This document shows positions 17,359 through 25,379 of a stretch of DNA of 64,000 nt, piece after piece. Position numbers and translations under genes: made by a program. The notes beneath the pieces are model-generated. The model saw nothing but the letters and a program-made list of their open reading frames with translations. It made no database searches and was not told the origin of the DNA. Source of the stretch: Flexicrinis sp001567485 (lineage in GTDB: Bacteria; Chloroflexota; Anaerolineae; Aggregatilineales; Phototrophicaceae); assembly GCA_030263635.1 (NCBI GenBank), contig SZPI01000004.1, forward strand, positions 1 to 64,000. Direction: 5' to 3'. Within the stretch, counting starts at the first letter, position 1. Each line of letters starts with the position of its first letter.

Positions 17359-18111
17359 TTAGGCCGTTTCTAGCGCAGCGATGACGGAATCGTTCACAAG
17401 CAGGTTGGACGCCACGGACTGCACATCGTCAAGTTCTTCGAGTGCCTCTTGGAGCTTCAGGTTGGCGACTGCGCGATCCACTGGCAGTTCGGTCTCGTTG
17501 CTCGGCTTCCAGAACAATTCCGATTCGTCCACCGTGTAACCTGCTTCAGAGAGTGCGTGCTCGACGATGGCTAGCATCTCGCGGGGGGTATAGACCGAGA
17601 AACCGCCGTCGTCTTCGACCACGTCTTCCGCGCCGGCATCCGCAGCGGCCATGAACAACGAGTCAAAGTCGACGCCAGTGCCGGCGACCTTGATATACCC
17701 GGTTTGGGTGAACTGCCACGCCACCGATCCCGCCGACGCCAGCGATCCACCAGCTCGATTGAATACGCGCTTGATGTCGGCCAAGCTGCGATTCTTGTTG
17801 TCGGTGAGGACGTCGATCATGAACGCAATGCCGTCGGTTCCGTAGCCCTCGTAGGTGATTTCGTCCATCGCGACGCCTTCGAGTTCCCCGGTGCCGCGTT
17901 TGATGGCGCGCTCGATGTTGTCGCGCGGCATGTTGGCCGCACGTGCCTTGACGACGGCGAGCTTAAGTTTTGCGTTGGCGTTTTCGTCTCCACCGCCATC
18001 GCGTGCGGCCAACATGATATCACGGGCGATGCGGGTGAAGATTTTTCCGCGCTGGGCGTCTGCGGCCGCTTTGGCGCGCTTTATGGTAGACCACTTACTA
18101 TGGCCAGACAT
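17359..18111 (-). CDS. yebC: YebC/PmpR family DNA-binding regulator / translation factor
   Basis: 250 residues with the family signature at the N-terminus (MSGHSKWSTIKRAKAAADA) and YEGYGTDGIAFMIDVLTDN in the middle. YebC proteins were described as transcriptional regulators, and members are now also linked to ribosome stalling relief. First gene of the yebC-ruvC-ruvA unit. GGAG lies 9 bases upstream. The divergent promoter region (18112-18259) separates it from an anchored surface protein. Confidence 0.94.
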   Translation of the reverse strand: MSGHSKWSTIKRAKAAADAQRGKIFTRIARDIMLAARDGGGDENANAKLKLAVVKARAANMPRDNIERAIKRGTGELEGVAMDEITYEGYGTDGIAFMIDVLTDNKNRSLADIKRVFNRAGGSLASAGSVAWQFTQTGYIKVAGTGVDFDSLFMAAADAGAEDVVEDDGGFSVYTPREMLAIVEHALSEAGYTVDESELFWKPSNETELPVDRAVANLKLQEALEELDDVQSVASNLLVNDSVIAALETA

Positions 18112-18150
18112 CGTAAACTGCTCCGAAACTGTCGTGGTTTTGGCTGATTA

Positions 18151-18159
18151 TGCTATCAT
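18151..18159 (+). promoter_or_regulatory. extended -10 element in the yebC / surface protein divergent region
   Basis: TGC-TATCAT (18151-18159). The complementary strand offers TATGAT/CATAAT as a -10 for yebC, so the same A/T-rich patch probably serves both directions. No good -35 is seen. Confidence 0.35.
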
Positions 18160-18259
18160 AGCCGACGGCCCTAGCCAAGTCGAAACGAAGCGCGGCCGCG
18201 CAGTTTTCGGCCGATCGCGCACGATCGATCACCGTGGCGGGCAGTCGAAAGGTCATGCT

Positions 18260-19594
18260 GTGGAACCCGTGACGTACGAAGCACCGCAACCCATGTCGCT
18301 CAACTTGCAGCGGATTGCGTGGGCCGTGCTCATCGCGTCATTCATCGCGTTCTGTGTGTTGGTCACGGTATCGGCGCTGAGCCTGTACAACTTCCTGTTC
18401 AAGTCCACCGTCCCGTTGGCGATCTACGCGGAAGTCAGCCGTGGATCGCTGGGGATCACCGGCGCAGACCTGCGCGAGGATGTCGAACGTGGCTCACGAG
18501 TTATCAGCGTTGGCAACTTTGTGCGACCGAACGAACAGGACTCTCAAGGAGTGATCGCGCTGCGCGATCCGCAGATGGACGACCTGTTCGTGGGCAGTGT
18601 CGCATTGATCGGAGCGACGACCTCGACCGCTGTGCGCTCGGCCGAGCGCCCGCGTTTCGAGTGGGGGACGTCTGGCTATATGGCGACCTTCGGCTCGGCT
18701 CAGGGGCGTTTTGAGGTCATTCTCGCCGGGGGATTGCCGCGCTCGGCGGAGCTGATTCTCCGTTCGACACAAGGGACGCAGGTGCGCATTCGGCAGGCTG
18801 GCCGGTTCGAGATCGAGTTCCGCGACGAGACGGTAACGGTGTTCAGTCACGGCGGCACGGCGTCGCTAATTCCGCCTGCGCAGAGTGTGGAGTACGTCAT
18901 TACGGCGGGCAGCGGCAGTGAATACTCACTGCCGACCGGTGATCTGCGGGCGCTGGTGCCGACGTTCAACCTGATCCAGAACAGCAGTTTTGAAGACGTG
19001 ATGCTGCAATCTGACCGGAACGCGCCGCTCAACTGGGCGTGCAATCATACCAATGTCGAGGTCAACGCGCCGCGAGGGACGTTCACGGTGCAGCAGCAAG
19101 ATGGGCGCAGCGTGCTGCGGATGGCCCGCACGGGCGGCGCCCTGAGCAACGGCGAGACGATCTGTCAGCAGGGGTTGGCGCGCGGTGAAGTCTGGCAGGA
19201 CATCTCGCAGTACGAGACGCTTAATCTGATCGTGGAGCTGAATATCGCATACCAGTCGCTTCCGGTGTGTGGATTCGTCGGCAGTGAGTGTCCGCTGATG
19301 GTGCGCATCGACTACATTGACGCGAAGGGCGAACTGGGCGAGCTGATCTTCGGTTTCTATTCGCTGCCCGGCCCGCCTGAGCGTTACGCGCAGACATGCG
19401 AGAGCTGCCGTGTGCCGCACATGCGCCTGCGAGAGAAATCGTGGTACACGTTCGACAGCGGCAATCTGCTCGCCGGTTTTCCGGCTGATCTGCGCCCGGT
19501 CGCCATCTCGCGGATTCGATTCTACGCGTCCGGTCACGAGTACGACACACGAGTGAGCCGTCTGGAACTCACCGCAGGCAACGTTAACCCGTAG
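18260..19594 (+). CDS. membrane-anchored extracytoplasmic protein with FecR-like and carbohydrate-binding-like regions
   Basis: 444 residues, GTG start with AAAGG 7 bases upstream. One membrane helix at about 20-45 (WAVLIASFIAFCVLVTVSAL) is followed by a large exported part. Residues about 60-230 are beta-rich, with paired segments GSVALIGATTSTAVRS and GGTASLIPPAQSVEYVI reminiscent of FecR domains. From about residue 240 (NLIQNSSFEDVM) the pattern matches the start of galactose-binding/carbohydrate-binding jelly-roll domains, with two Cys pairs (VCGFVGSEC, TCESC) that could form disulfides. Probably a surface protein; the ligand is unknown. Confidence 0.65.
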   Translation: MEPVTYEAPQPMSLNLQRIAWAVLIASFIAFCVLVTVSALSLYNFLFKSTVPLAIYAEVSRGSLGITGADLREDVERGSRVISVGNFVRPNEQDSQGVIALRDPQMDDLFVGSVALIGATTSTAVRSAERPRFEWGTSGYMATFGSAQGRFEVILAGGLPRSAELILRSTQGTQVRIRQAGRFEIEFRDETVTVFSHGGTASLIPPAQSVEYVITAGSGSEYSLPTGDLRALVPTFNLIQNSSFEDVMLQSDRNAPLNWACNHTNVEVNAPRGTFTVQQQDGRSVLRMARTGGALSNGETICQQGLARGEVWQDISQYETLNLIVELNIAYQSLPVCGFVGSECPLMVRIDYIDAKGELGELIFGFYSLPGPPERYAQTCESCRVPHMRLREKSWYTFDSGNLLAGFPADLRPVAISRIRFYASGHEYDTRVSRLELTAGNVNP

Positions 19595-19604
19595 TGAATC
19601 AAAA

Positions 19605-19628
19605 CGACCCGCCGTTTTCGGCGAGTCG
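19605..19628. terminator. bidirectional hairpin between convergent genes
   Basis: 10-bp stem with one mismatch (19605-19614 with 19619-19628) and a TTTT loop, placed between two convergent stops. Confidence 0.55.
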
Positions 19629-19648
19629 CGGGTATCACACGGGGCTAT

Positions 19649-20005
19649 CTAGAGTCCGCTCTTGCGCGCGTCCTCTTCTGTCCACTGATTCAAAGCAGAC
19701 CGTACCACCTTCGGAGCACGCTCGCGCGCCGGCCCCTCGATGAACCCGAACGCGAATGAGGCGAGCAGTGCGATACCGAGGATCCCGAATCCGATTGGCA
19801 GGATCGCTGCGCCGTGGCCGGTGAGCAGACCCGTCAGCACGGTGGGCAGAATCGCCACGAAGCCCATGCAGGCGATCAGATTGAGAACCCGCGCGGGCGC
19901 TCCGCCGTAGACGTGCTCGCGCCGTTCTGAGCTGCGTGCCGTTAATGGCCCGGCGATTAGAGCAACCGCGCCGCCTACGAGCAGCATGAGTGTCGTCGAA
20001 TCCAT
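19649..20005 (-). CDS. small three-helix membrane protein, hypothetical
   Basis: 118 residues. Hydrophobic stretches at about 5-22 (LMLLVGGAVALIAGPL), 40-60 (LNLIACMGFVAILPTVLTGL) and 66-88 (ILPIGFGILGIALLASFAF) precede a charged tail (NQWTEEDARKSGL). The ATG at 20005 sits directly before the first helix; the 14-residue upstream extension is not hydrophobic and starts at the neighbouring spacer. It lies downstream of, and on the same strand as, the carbamoyltransferase cassette and may belong to it. Not recognised. Confidence 0.6.
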   Translation of the reverse strand: MDSTTLMLLVGGAVALIAGPLTARSSERREHVYGGAPARVLNLIACMGFVAILPTVLTGLLTGHGAAILPIGFGILGIALLASFAFGFIEGPARERAPKVVRSALNQWTEEDARKSGL

Positions 20006-20092
20006 AGGTAGTGCTGACCTCTCAGCAGTCGTCAAATGCGACAGCACGATACAGATCGGTGCCCCGTATCGTGCTGTGCGGTTGTCGTAAGA

Positions 20093-20323
20093 CTAGAACA
20101 GCGGGTAGATGAACGGCGCGAGGAACGACGCTCCGCCCGCCACGATAATCAAGCCGAAGATCAGCAGGACGACGATCATCGGGATCATCCAATACAGCTT
20201 GCGCTGCCACAGGAACGACAACAGCTCGCGCATGACGCCGAAACGTCCAGCGACGGCGTTCGAGCCGCGCGAACCCATCAGCTCGCTAGGAAGTCTGTCG
20301 TTGTCGGTTGAAAGCTCGGTCAT
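20093..20323 (-). CDS. DUF5989-like single-helix membrane protein
   Basis: 76 residues. A hydrophilic N-terminus is followed by FGVMRELLSFLWQRKLYWMI and one strong membrane helix (MIVVLLIFGLIIVAGGA). The FLWxRKxYWxxP motif before the helix matches my recollection of the DUF5989 family, whose genes typically sit beside NodU-type carbamoyltransferases and SxtJ-like proteins, as here. Gap to the carbamoyltransferase is 22 bases. Function unknown; a membrane anchor for the enzyme is a reasonable inference. Confidence 0.7.
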   Translation of the reverse strand: MTELSTDNDRLPSELMGSRGSNAVAGRFGVMRELLSFLWQRKLYWMIPMIVVLLIFGLIIVAGGASFLAPFIYPLF

Positions 20324-20345
20324 GGTCGGGATAACCTCTTCTGGC

Positions 20346-22142
20346 TTACGATCTGGTTGGCTTACGGACGAGCAGCGTTTCCATGACCAATAGGTCGATG
20401 TCGCTGTTGACGAACGTGTTCAAGGCGTTCGCCGGCGTATTCACGATCGGTTCGCCGCGCAGGTTGAATGACGTGTTCAACACGACAGGCACGCCCGTAA
20501 GCTGCCCGAACCGCTCGATAACTCCATAGTAGCGCGGATTCGTCTCGCGCTCAATCGACTGTAACCGTCCGGTTCCCTTATGCACGACCGCCTGTATCTC
20601 GTGCTGCTTTTCTTCACGCACGGGGGCGACCATCAGCATATATCGCGGCGCTTCGTGCTCTTGCACTTCGGGATAATCGAAGTACTCGAGGGCGCGGTCA
20701 CGCAGGACGACCGGCGCGAATGGACGGAACGGCTCGCGGAACTTGATCTTGGTGTTGACGACTTCCTTCATCGCCTCGGTGCGCGGGTCAGCGAGGATCG
20801 AGCGTGCGCCAAGCGCGCGCGGCCCCCACTCGAAGCGGCCCTGCATCCAACCGACGACCTTGCTGTGGGTCAATTCCTCGGCCACCACGTCAAGCAGCTT
20901 GTCGGGGTTATCCGTGAACGATTCGAACTTGATCCCGTTGTCTGTGAGCACCTTGGCGATCTCGCCTTCGGTGTAGGATTGGCCCCAGTATGCGTGCGGC
21001 ATCACCCACTTGCGCGGCTTGTTCAGCACGATGTGCCATGCCCACAGCGCGGCGCCCAACGCACCGCCATCGTCGCCCGACGCGGGTTGAATATAGATCT
21101 CTTTGAACGGAGTCTCGTTGAGCAGACGCCAATTGGCCTTAGTATTGAGCGCGACGCCACCAGCCATGACCAGCTTGTCGAGGCCGGTCTTGGCGTGTAG
21201 ATGATTGCAGATCGCAATCAGGGCGTCCTCGGTGGCTTTCTGGATCGTCGCCGAGACATCCGCGTAATGTTGGTTCTGTTCCATCGCGGCACGCTCGCCC
21301 GCGCGCTCCGGGTTCGTCTCCATCGTGAAAAAGTCGGACTCGGCAGGGCGAGGCTGGCCGAACAGATCGACGAATTTCTGGCTGAAGCTGCTATCCGCCG
21401 AGTGAGCGAAGCTGAAGTAGTCAAGGTTGAGCCGGAAGCTGCCGTCGTTCGGGTTGAGATGGAAGACCTTCTCCATCTTGTCCATGTAACGCGGCGTGCC
21501 ATAGGGCGACATGCCCATCACCTTATACTCACCGTTGTTGACCCGGAATCCGAGCCACGCCGTGAACGCCGAGTAGAGCAGGCCGATCGAATGCGGGAAG
21601 CGCTGCTCGGAGAATAGGGTGATGTCGTTGGCGCCCGTTTCGCCATCCCAGACGCTGCGCGCTTGACCGAGCGTCGTTGTTGTCCACTCGCCGACGCCAT
21701 CGCACGTGAACACCGCCGCTTCCTTGAACGGTGACGCGAAGAACGCGCTCGCGGCGTGGCTCATGTGATGGTCGCAGAACAGCAGCTTGTTCGGGTCGAT
21801 GCCAAGTCGGTTGACGATGATGTTCTTGGCCCAGAGCTTTTCGCCCATCCACGCGAAGATCGCCTCGCGCCATACGCCTGCCGACTTTGGGAATGTGTTA
21901 AGCGTGGTCTGCAAGATACGCTCGAACTTGTGCAGCGGCTTCTCGTAGAACACCACATAGTCGAGGTCGTTGACGGTGATGCCCGCCTGACGCAGGCAGA
22001 ACGAGATCGCCTGAATCGGCATACGGTTGTCGTGCTTGCGGCGGCTGAAACGTTCTTCCATCGACGCGGCGACCAGTTCGCCGTCGCGAATCAGCGCGGC
22101 GGCGGAATCATGGTACAGCGCCGAAATTCCGAGAATGTACAT
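20346..22142 (-). CDS. NodU/CmcH/TobZ family carbamoyltransferase
   Basis: 598 residues. The family transfers a carbamoyl group from carbamoyl phosphate, via carbamoyl-AMP, to a hydroxyl of a sugar, antibiotic or toxin. The Kae1-like N-terminal domain has ILGISALYHDSAAALIRDG and the metal-binding CDHHMSHAASAFFAS. The C-terminal YrdC-like region carries RFEWGPRALGARSILADPR and NTSFNLRGEPIVNTP. AGG lies 5 bases before the ATG. The flanking small membrane proteins suggest that the acceptor is membrane-linked or cell-envelope material. The acceptor cannot be read from sequence. Confidence 0.92.
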   Translation of the reverse strand: MYILGISALYHDSAAALIRDGELVAASMEERFSRRKHDNRMPIQAISFCLRQAGITVNDLDYVVFYEKPLHKFERILQTTLNTFPKSAGVWREAIFAWMGEKLWAKNIIVNRLGIDPNKLLFCDHHMSHAASAFFASPFKEAAVFTCDGVGEWTTTTLGQARSVWDGETGANDITLFSEQRFPHSIGLLYSAFTAWLGFRVNNGEYKVMGMSPYGTPRYMDKMEKVFHLNPNDGSFRLNLDYFSFAHSADSSFSQKFVDLFGQPRPAESDFFTMETNPERAGERAAMEQNQHYADVSATIQKATEDALIAICNHLHAKTGLDKLVMAGGVALNTKANWRLLNETPFKEIYIQPASGDDGGALGAALWAWHIVLNKPRKWVMPHAYWGQSYTEGEIAKVLTDNGIKFESFTDNPDKLLDVVAEELTHSKVVGWMQGRFEWGPRALGARSILADPRTEAMKEVVNTKIKFREPFRPFAPVVLRDRALEYFDYPEVQEHEAPRYMLMVAPVREEKQHEIQAVVHKGTGRLQSIERETNPRYYGVIERFGQLTGVPVVLNTSFNLRGEPIVNTPANALNTFVNSDIDLLVMETLLVRKPTRS

Positions 22143-22148
22143 CTATAC

Positions 22149-22376
22149 CTACCATTGATTCCGGGCGGAATTGATGTCTCGACCCACAGGATGACGCTCG
22201 ACCCAGACGGCTTCCCCTTTGCGTTGAAGCGGGTCGGTCAGAAACCGGGAGATGAGGCCAAACGGTATGAGGATGGTGTAATAGAACGCGGTGATGATCG
22301 CGCGTCCCTGCACTTCACCGACGATCTTCGAGATCAGCGTGAAGCGCTCCCAACCTAGTTTTATCCCTGAAGGCAC
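22149..22376 (-). CDS. SxtJ-like small membrane protein
   Basis: 75 residues, GTG start with GAGG 7 bases upstream, first gene of the carbamoyltransferase cassette (6 bases between its stop and the next ATG). Sequence LISKIVGEVQGRAIITAFYY leads into one membrane helix (TILIPFGLISRFL) and a DPL motif, the layout of SxtJ-type proteins that accompany NodU-type carbamoyltransferases. Family assignment is by pattern recollection only; function unknown. Confidence 0.6.
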   Translation of the reverse strand: MPSGIKLGWERFTLISKIVGEVQGRAIITAFYYTILIPFGLISRFLTDPLQRKGEAVWVERHPVGRDINSARNQW

Positions 22377-22500
22377 GACGTATCCTCGGTGGCAGCTTAT
22401 CAGGTGGACAAGTCAGCAGGTCATCATATCACCCGCGCTGAACGAGCGTCTAGTCAGAACTCCGACGATTGACCGACGCGGTGCTTGCGCTCCGCTTCGC

Positions 22501-23703
22501 TTACGGCTCGTAGTAGTGTTTGCCGTGCAGAGCCTCAGGCAGATAGTCCTTGTCCGAATACATCTCGTAGCCCTCGCTGTAGCCCAGCTCTTTCATGAGG
22601 CTGGTCGGGCTGTTTCGCAGCATCAACGGAATCGGGAGGTTGCCGTGACTCTGCACGTCTTCCAGCGCCGCGAAGTAGGCGTCGCCGGCGGCCCGGCTTT
22701 TGGCGGCCAACGCCAGATAGACGGCACCCTGCGCGAGATTGAACTGGCATTCGGGCAGGCCAATCGTTTCGACGGCGCGGAATACCTCGTTGGCGACCAC
22801 CAGCGCCGTGGGCTGCGCCAGCCCGACATCCTCGCTGGCAAAGATCACCATGCGGCGCGCGATGAACTTCGGGTCTTCGCCGCTGTTCACCATCCGTGCG
22901 AGGTAATACAGCGCGGCGTCGACCTTGCTGGCGCGCATCGACTTGATGAACGCGCTGATCGTGTCGTAGTGTTCTTCACCGGCACGATCGTAGCGCAGGT
23001 GCTTGGACTGCAACGCCGCCTTGAGATGTTCCAGTTTCAGCAGATCGACGGGGTACAACGAGTGCGCGGCTTCGAGGACGTTGAGGGCTTGCCGCGCGTC
23101 TCCGTTGGCGTAACGTGAGAGGAAGTCGACGGCATCCGGCTCGGCCTGAATCGTGAGCGCATCGAGGCCGCGCCGCACGACTTCTTGCAATTCGCTCTCG
23201 GTGAGCGAGTTGAGCACAAAGACCTGTGACCGCGAGAGCAGCGCCGAGTTCACCTCGAAACTCGGATTTTCGGTGGTCGCCCCGATCAAAGTCAGGGTGC
23301 CATCCTCGACATACGGCAGCAGGAAATCTTGCTGGGCTTTGTTGAACCGGTGAATTTCATCGAGAAACAGCACGACGCCGCGCGAATCGGCCTCGTCCGC
23401 GCTGTCGAATAAGGTCGGCGTTTTCTTCACACCCTCGACGATTTTGCGAATGTCGTCTTTTGACGCGGAGACAGCCGACAGCCCGACGAAGCGCCGTCCG
23501 GTCTGCATTGCGATGATCCGCGCCAGCGTCGTCTTGCCGACACCCGGCGGCCCCCAAAAGATCATCGAGTGGACAGCTTGGTTCTCGACTGCCGCGGTCA
23601 GGGGCTTTCCCGGCCCGATCAGGTGGCGCTGACCGACGACCTCATCCAGCGTTTGTGGACGGAGCCGGTCAGCGAGTGGTGTCGAAGATGCGCGTGTCGT
23701 CAT
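22501..23703 (-). CDS. rarA: replication-associated recombination protein A (RarA/MgsA) AAA+ ATPase
   Basis: 400 residues. RarA is a clamp-loader-like AAA+ ATPase acting at stalled replication forks. Walker A GPPGVGKTT is at 51-59, Walker B in VVLFLDEIHRFNK at about 112-124, sensor 1 in LIGATTENPSF, and the family-specific C-terminal tetramerisation region includes SASKDDIRKI upstream and EDVGLAQPTALVVA downstream. The start is the ATG at 23703. No strong SD is seen, and a TATAGA -10-like element lies only about 10 bases upstream, so the mRNA may be nearly leaderless. Confidence 0.93.
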   Translation of the reverse strand: MTTRASSTPLADRLRPQTLDEVVGQRHLIGPGKPLTAAVENQAVHSMIFWGPPGVGKTTLARIIAMQTGRRFVGLSAVSASKDDIRKIVEGVKKTPTLFDSADEADSRGVVLFLDEIHRFNKAQQDFLLPYVEDGTLTLIGATTENPSFEVNSALLSRSQVFVLNSLTESELQEVVRRGLDALTIQAEPDAVDFLSRYANGDARQALNVLEAAHSLYPVDLLKLEHLKAALQSKHLRYDRAGEEHYDTISAFIKSMRASKVDAALYYLARMVNSGEDPKFIARRMVIFASEDVGLAQPTALVVANEVFRAVETIGLPECQFNLAQGAVYLALAAKSRAAGDAYFAALEDVQSHGNLPIPLMLRNSPTSLMKELGYSEGYEMYSDKDYLPEALHGKHYYEP

Positions 23704-23790
23704 GCTGGTGATTCTATAGGCGCTTCGCCCGTGCCACAAGCGCGGCTCCGTGGTACAACTAGCGTGGACAAACAAGGCGAGGAACATTCC

Positions 23791-25314
23791 ATGAACAAGC
23801 GGGTAATGCTTGTGATTCTCGATGGCCTCGGCATCCGCAAGATGCAGCACGGAAATGCCGTCAAGCAGGCCAAAACGCCGAACATCGACCGCTGGATGAC
23901 GCAGCTTGAACGGTCGATCATCGACGCGTCCGAGGAGGCGGTCGGGCTGACGCCGGGGCAGATGGGCAACAGCGAGGTCGGCCACCTGAACCTCGGTGCT
24001 GGACGGGTCGTGTATCAGGACATCACGGCGATCAATGTGGCGATCCGTGATGGTTCGTTCGCCACCAACCCTACGCTGCTGGGCGCGCTGGACTCCGCGC
24101 GGTCGAAGGGCGGCCGCGTTCATCTGCTCGGCCTCGTGAGCGATGGTGGCGTACACAGCCACATCAATCATCTGATGGCGCTGCTCAAGCTGACCGGCAC
24201 GAGCGGATTGCAAACCTATGTCCACGTTATCACTGACGGGCGTGACACGCCGCCTACCAGCGGGGCGGGGTTCGTTGAACAGGTCGAAGCTGCGTTAGCC
24301 GGGCGTGACGACGCCAAGATCGCCACCGTATCGGGCCGCTACTATGCGATGGATCGCGATAAGCGGTGGGAACGCACCCAGCGCGCATTCGACGCGATGG
24401 TTCACCGTCACGCGCCGGTCGCGAGCAGCGCCGTCGAAGCGATCAATGCTTCCTACGCCCGCGACGTGACCGACGAGTTTATTGAGCCGGTGGTCATCGG
24501 GGATGACCCGGACGCAGCAGTCAAGCCCGGCGACAGCGTGATCTGCTTCAACTTCCGCGCCGACCGCATGCGCCAAATCGTTCAGGCGCTGGTCGTGCCT
24601 GAGCGCATTTCGTTCCCCGGCACGCCGGTTAGCGGCCTGCATGTCGTAACGTTCACGGAGTATATGGAAGACCTGCCGGTGTCGGTCGTGTTCGGCAATG
24701 AGAACCTTGTCAATACGCTGGCCGAGGTGCTGAGCAGGGCGGGTCTGCGCCAGTACCACAGCGCGGAGACCGAGAAGTATCCGCACGTCACGTTTTTCTT
24801 CAACGGCCGGCGTGAGGAACCGTGGCCGGGTGAAGATCGGCGTATCATCCCCTCGCCGAAGGTCGCCACCTACGACCTCAAGCCGGAGATGAGCGCCTAC
24901 GAGCTGACCGAAGCGACCCTCGAACGCATCCAGACCGGTGTCGACGACTTCATCCTGATCAACTACGCCAACCCGGACATGGTCGGACATACCGGCGTCC
25001 TGTCCGCGGGGATCAAAGCCGTCGAGACCGTCGATGAGTGTGCCGCGAAGATCGTCGCGGCGTGGAACGCGGCGGGCGGGATCGCGATCGTGACGGCGGA
25101 TCATGGCAACTGCGAGCGCATGATCGAGGAGACGACCGGCGAGCCGCATACCTATCACACGACGAATCCGGTGTCGCTGTTCGTCATCGGTGACGGGTAC
25201 ACCAAGCTGCGGCCGCGCGGCGCGCTGTGCGACGTCGCGCCAACCGTGCTTGACCTGATGGGCGTGCCGCAGCCTCCGGAGATGACGGGGCACTCCCTCA
25301 TCGACCGGAGCTGA
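23791..25314 (+). CDS. gpmI: 2,3-bisphosphoglycerate-independent phosphoglycerate mutase
   Basis: A 507-residue glycolytic enzyme interconverting 3- and 2-phosphoglycerate with two metal ions, usually Mn2+. Metal ligand Asp11 is in VILDGLGI; the phosphoserine nucleophile Ser61 is in MGNSEVGHLNLGAG. The inserted transferase domain has GVHSHINHLMALL and ITDGRDTPP; the C-terminal ligands are in NYANPDMVGHTG and TADHGNCE. Length is standard. The ATG at 23791 has AGGA 8 bases upstream and is divergent from rarA. Confidence 0.96.
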   Translation: MNKRVMLVILDGLGIRKMQHGNAVKQAKTPNIDRWMTQLERSIIDASEEAVGLTPGQMGNSEVGHLNLGAGRVVYQDITAINVAIRDGSFATNPTLLGALDSARSKGGRVHLLGLVSDGGVHSHINHLMALLKLTGTSGLQTYVHVITDGRDTPPTSGAGFVEQVEAALAGRDDAKIATVSGRYYAMDRDKRWERTQRAFDAMVHRHAPVASSAVEAINASYARDVTDEFIEPVVIGDDPDAAVKPGDSVICFNFRADRMRQIVQALVVPERISFPGTPVSGLHVVTFTEYMEDLPVSVVFGNENLVNTLAEVLSRAGLRQYHSAETEKYPHVTFFFNGRREEPWPGEDRRIIPSPKVATYDLKPEMSAYELTEATLERIQTGVDDFILINYANPDMVGHTGVLSAGIKAVETVDECAAKIVAAWNAAGGIAIVTADHGNCERMIEETTGEPHTYHTTNPVSLFVIGDGYTKLRPRGALCDVAPTVLDLMGVPQPPEMTGHSLIDRS

Positions 25315-25332
25315 CGCTGCACAGATGCCGTC

Positions 25333-25376
25333 AACCAACACCGGCCCGAATCGCGCGATTCGGGCCGGTGTTGGTT
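25333..25376. terminator. perfect 44-bp palindrome, bidirectional terminator
   Basis: A perfect inverted repeat centred at 25354/25355, beginning AACCAACACCGG and ending CCGGTGTTGGTT. It sits between the convergent stops of gpmI and the NADH dehydrogenase; A/T-rich ends give short U-runs in both directions. Confidence 0.85.
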
Positions 25377-25379
25377 CGG

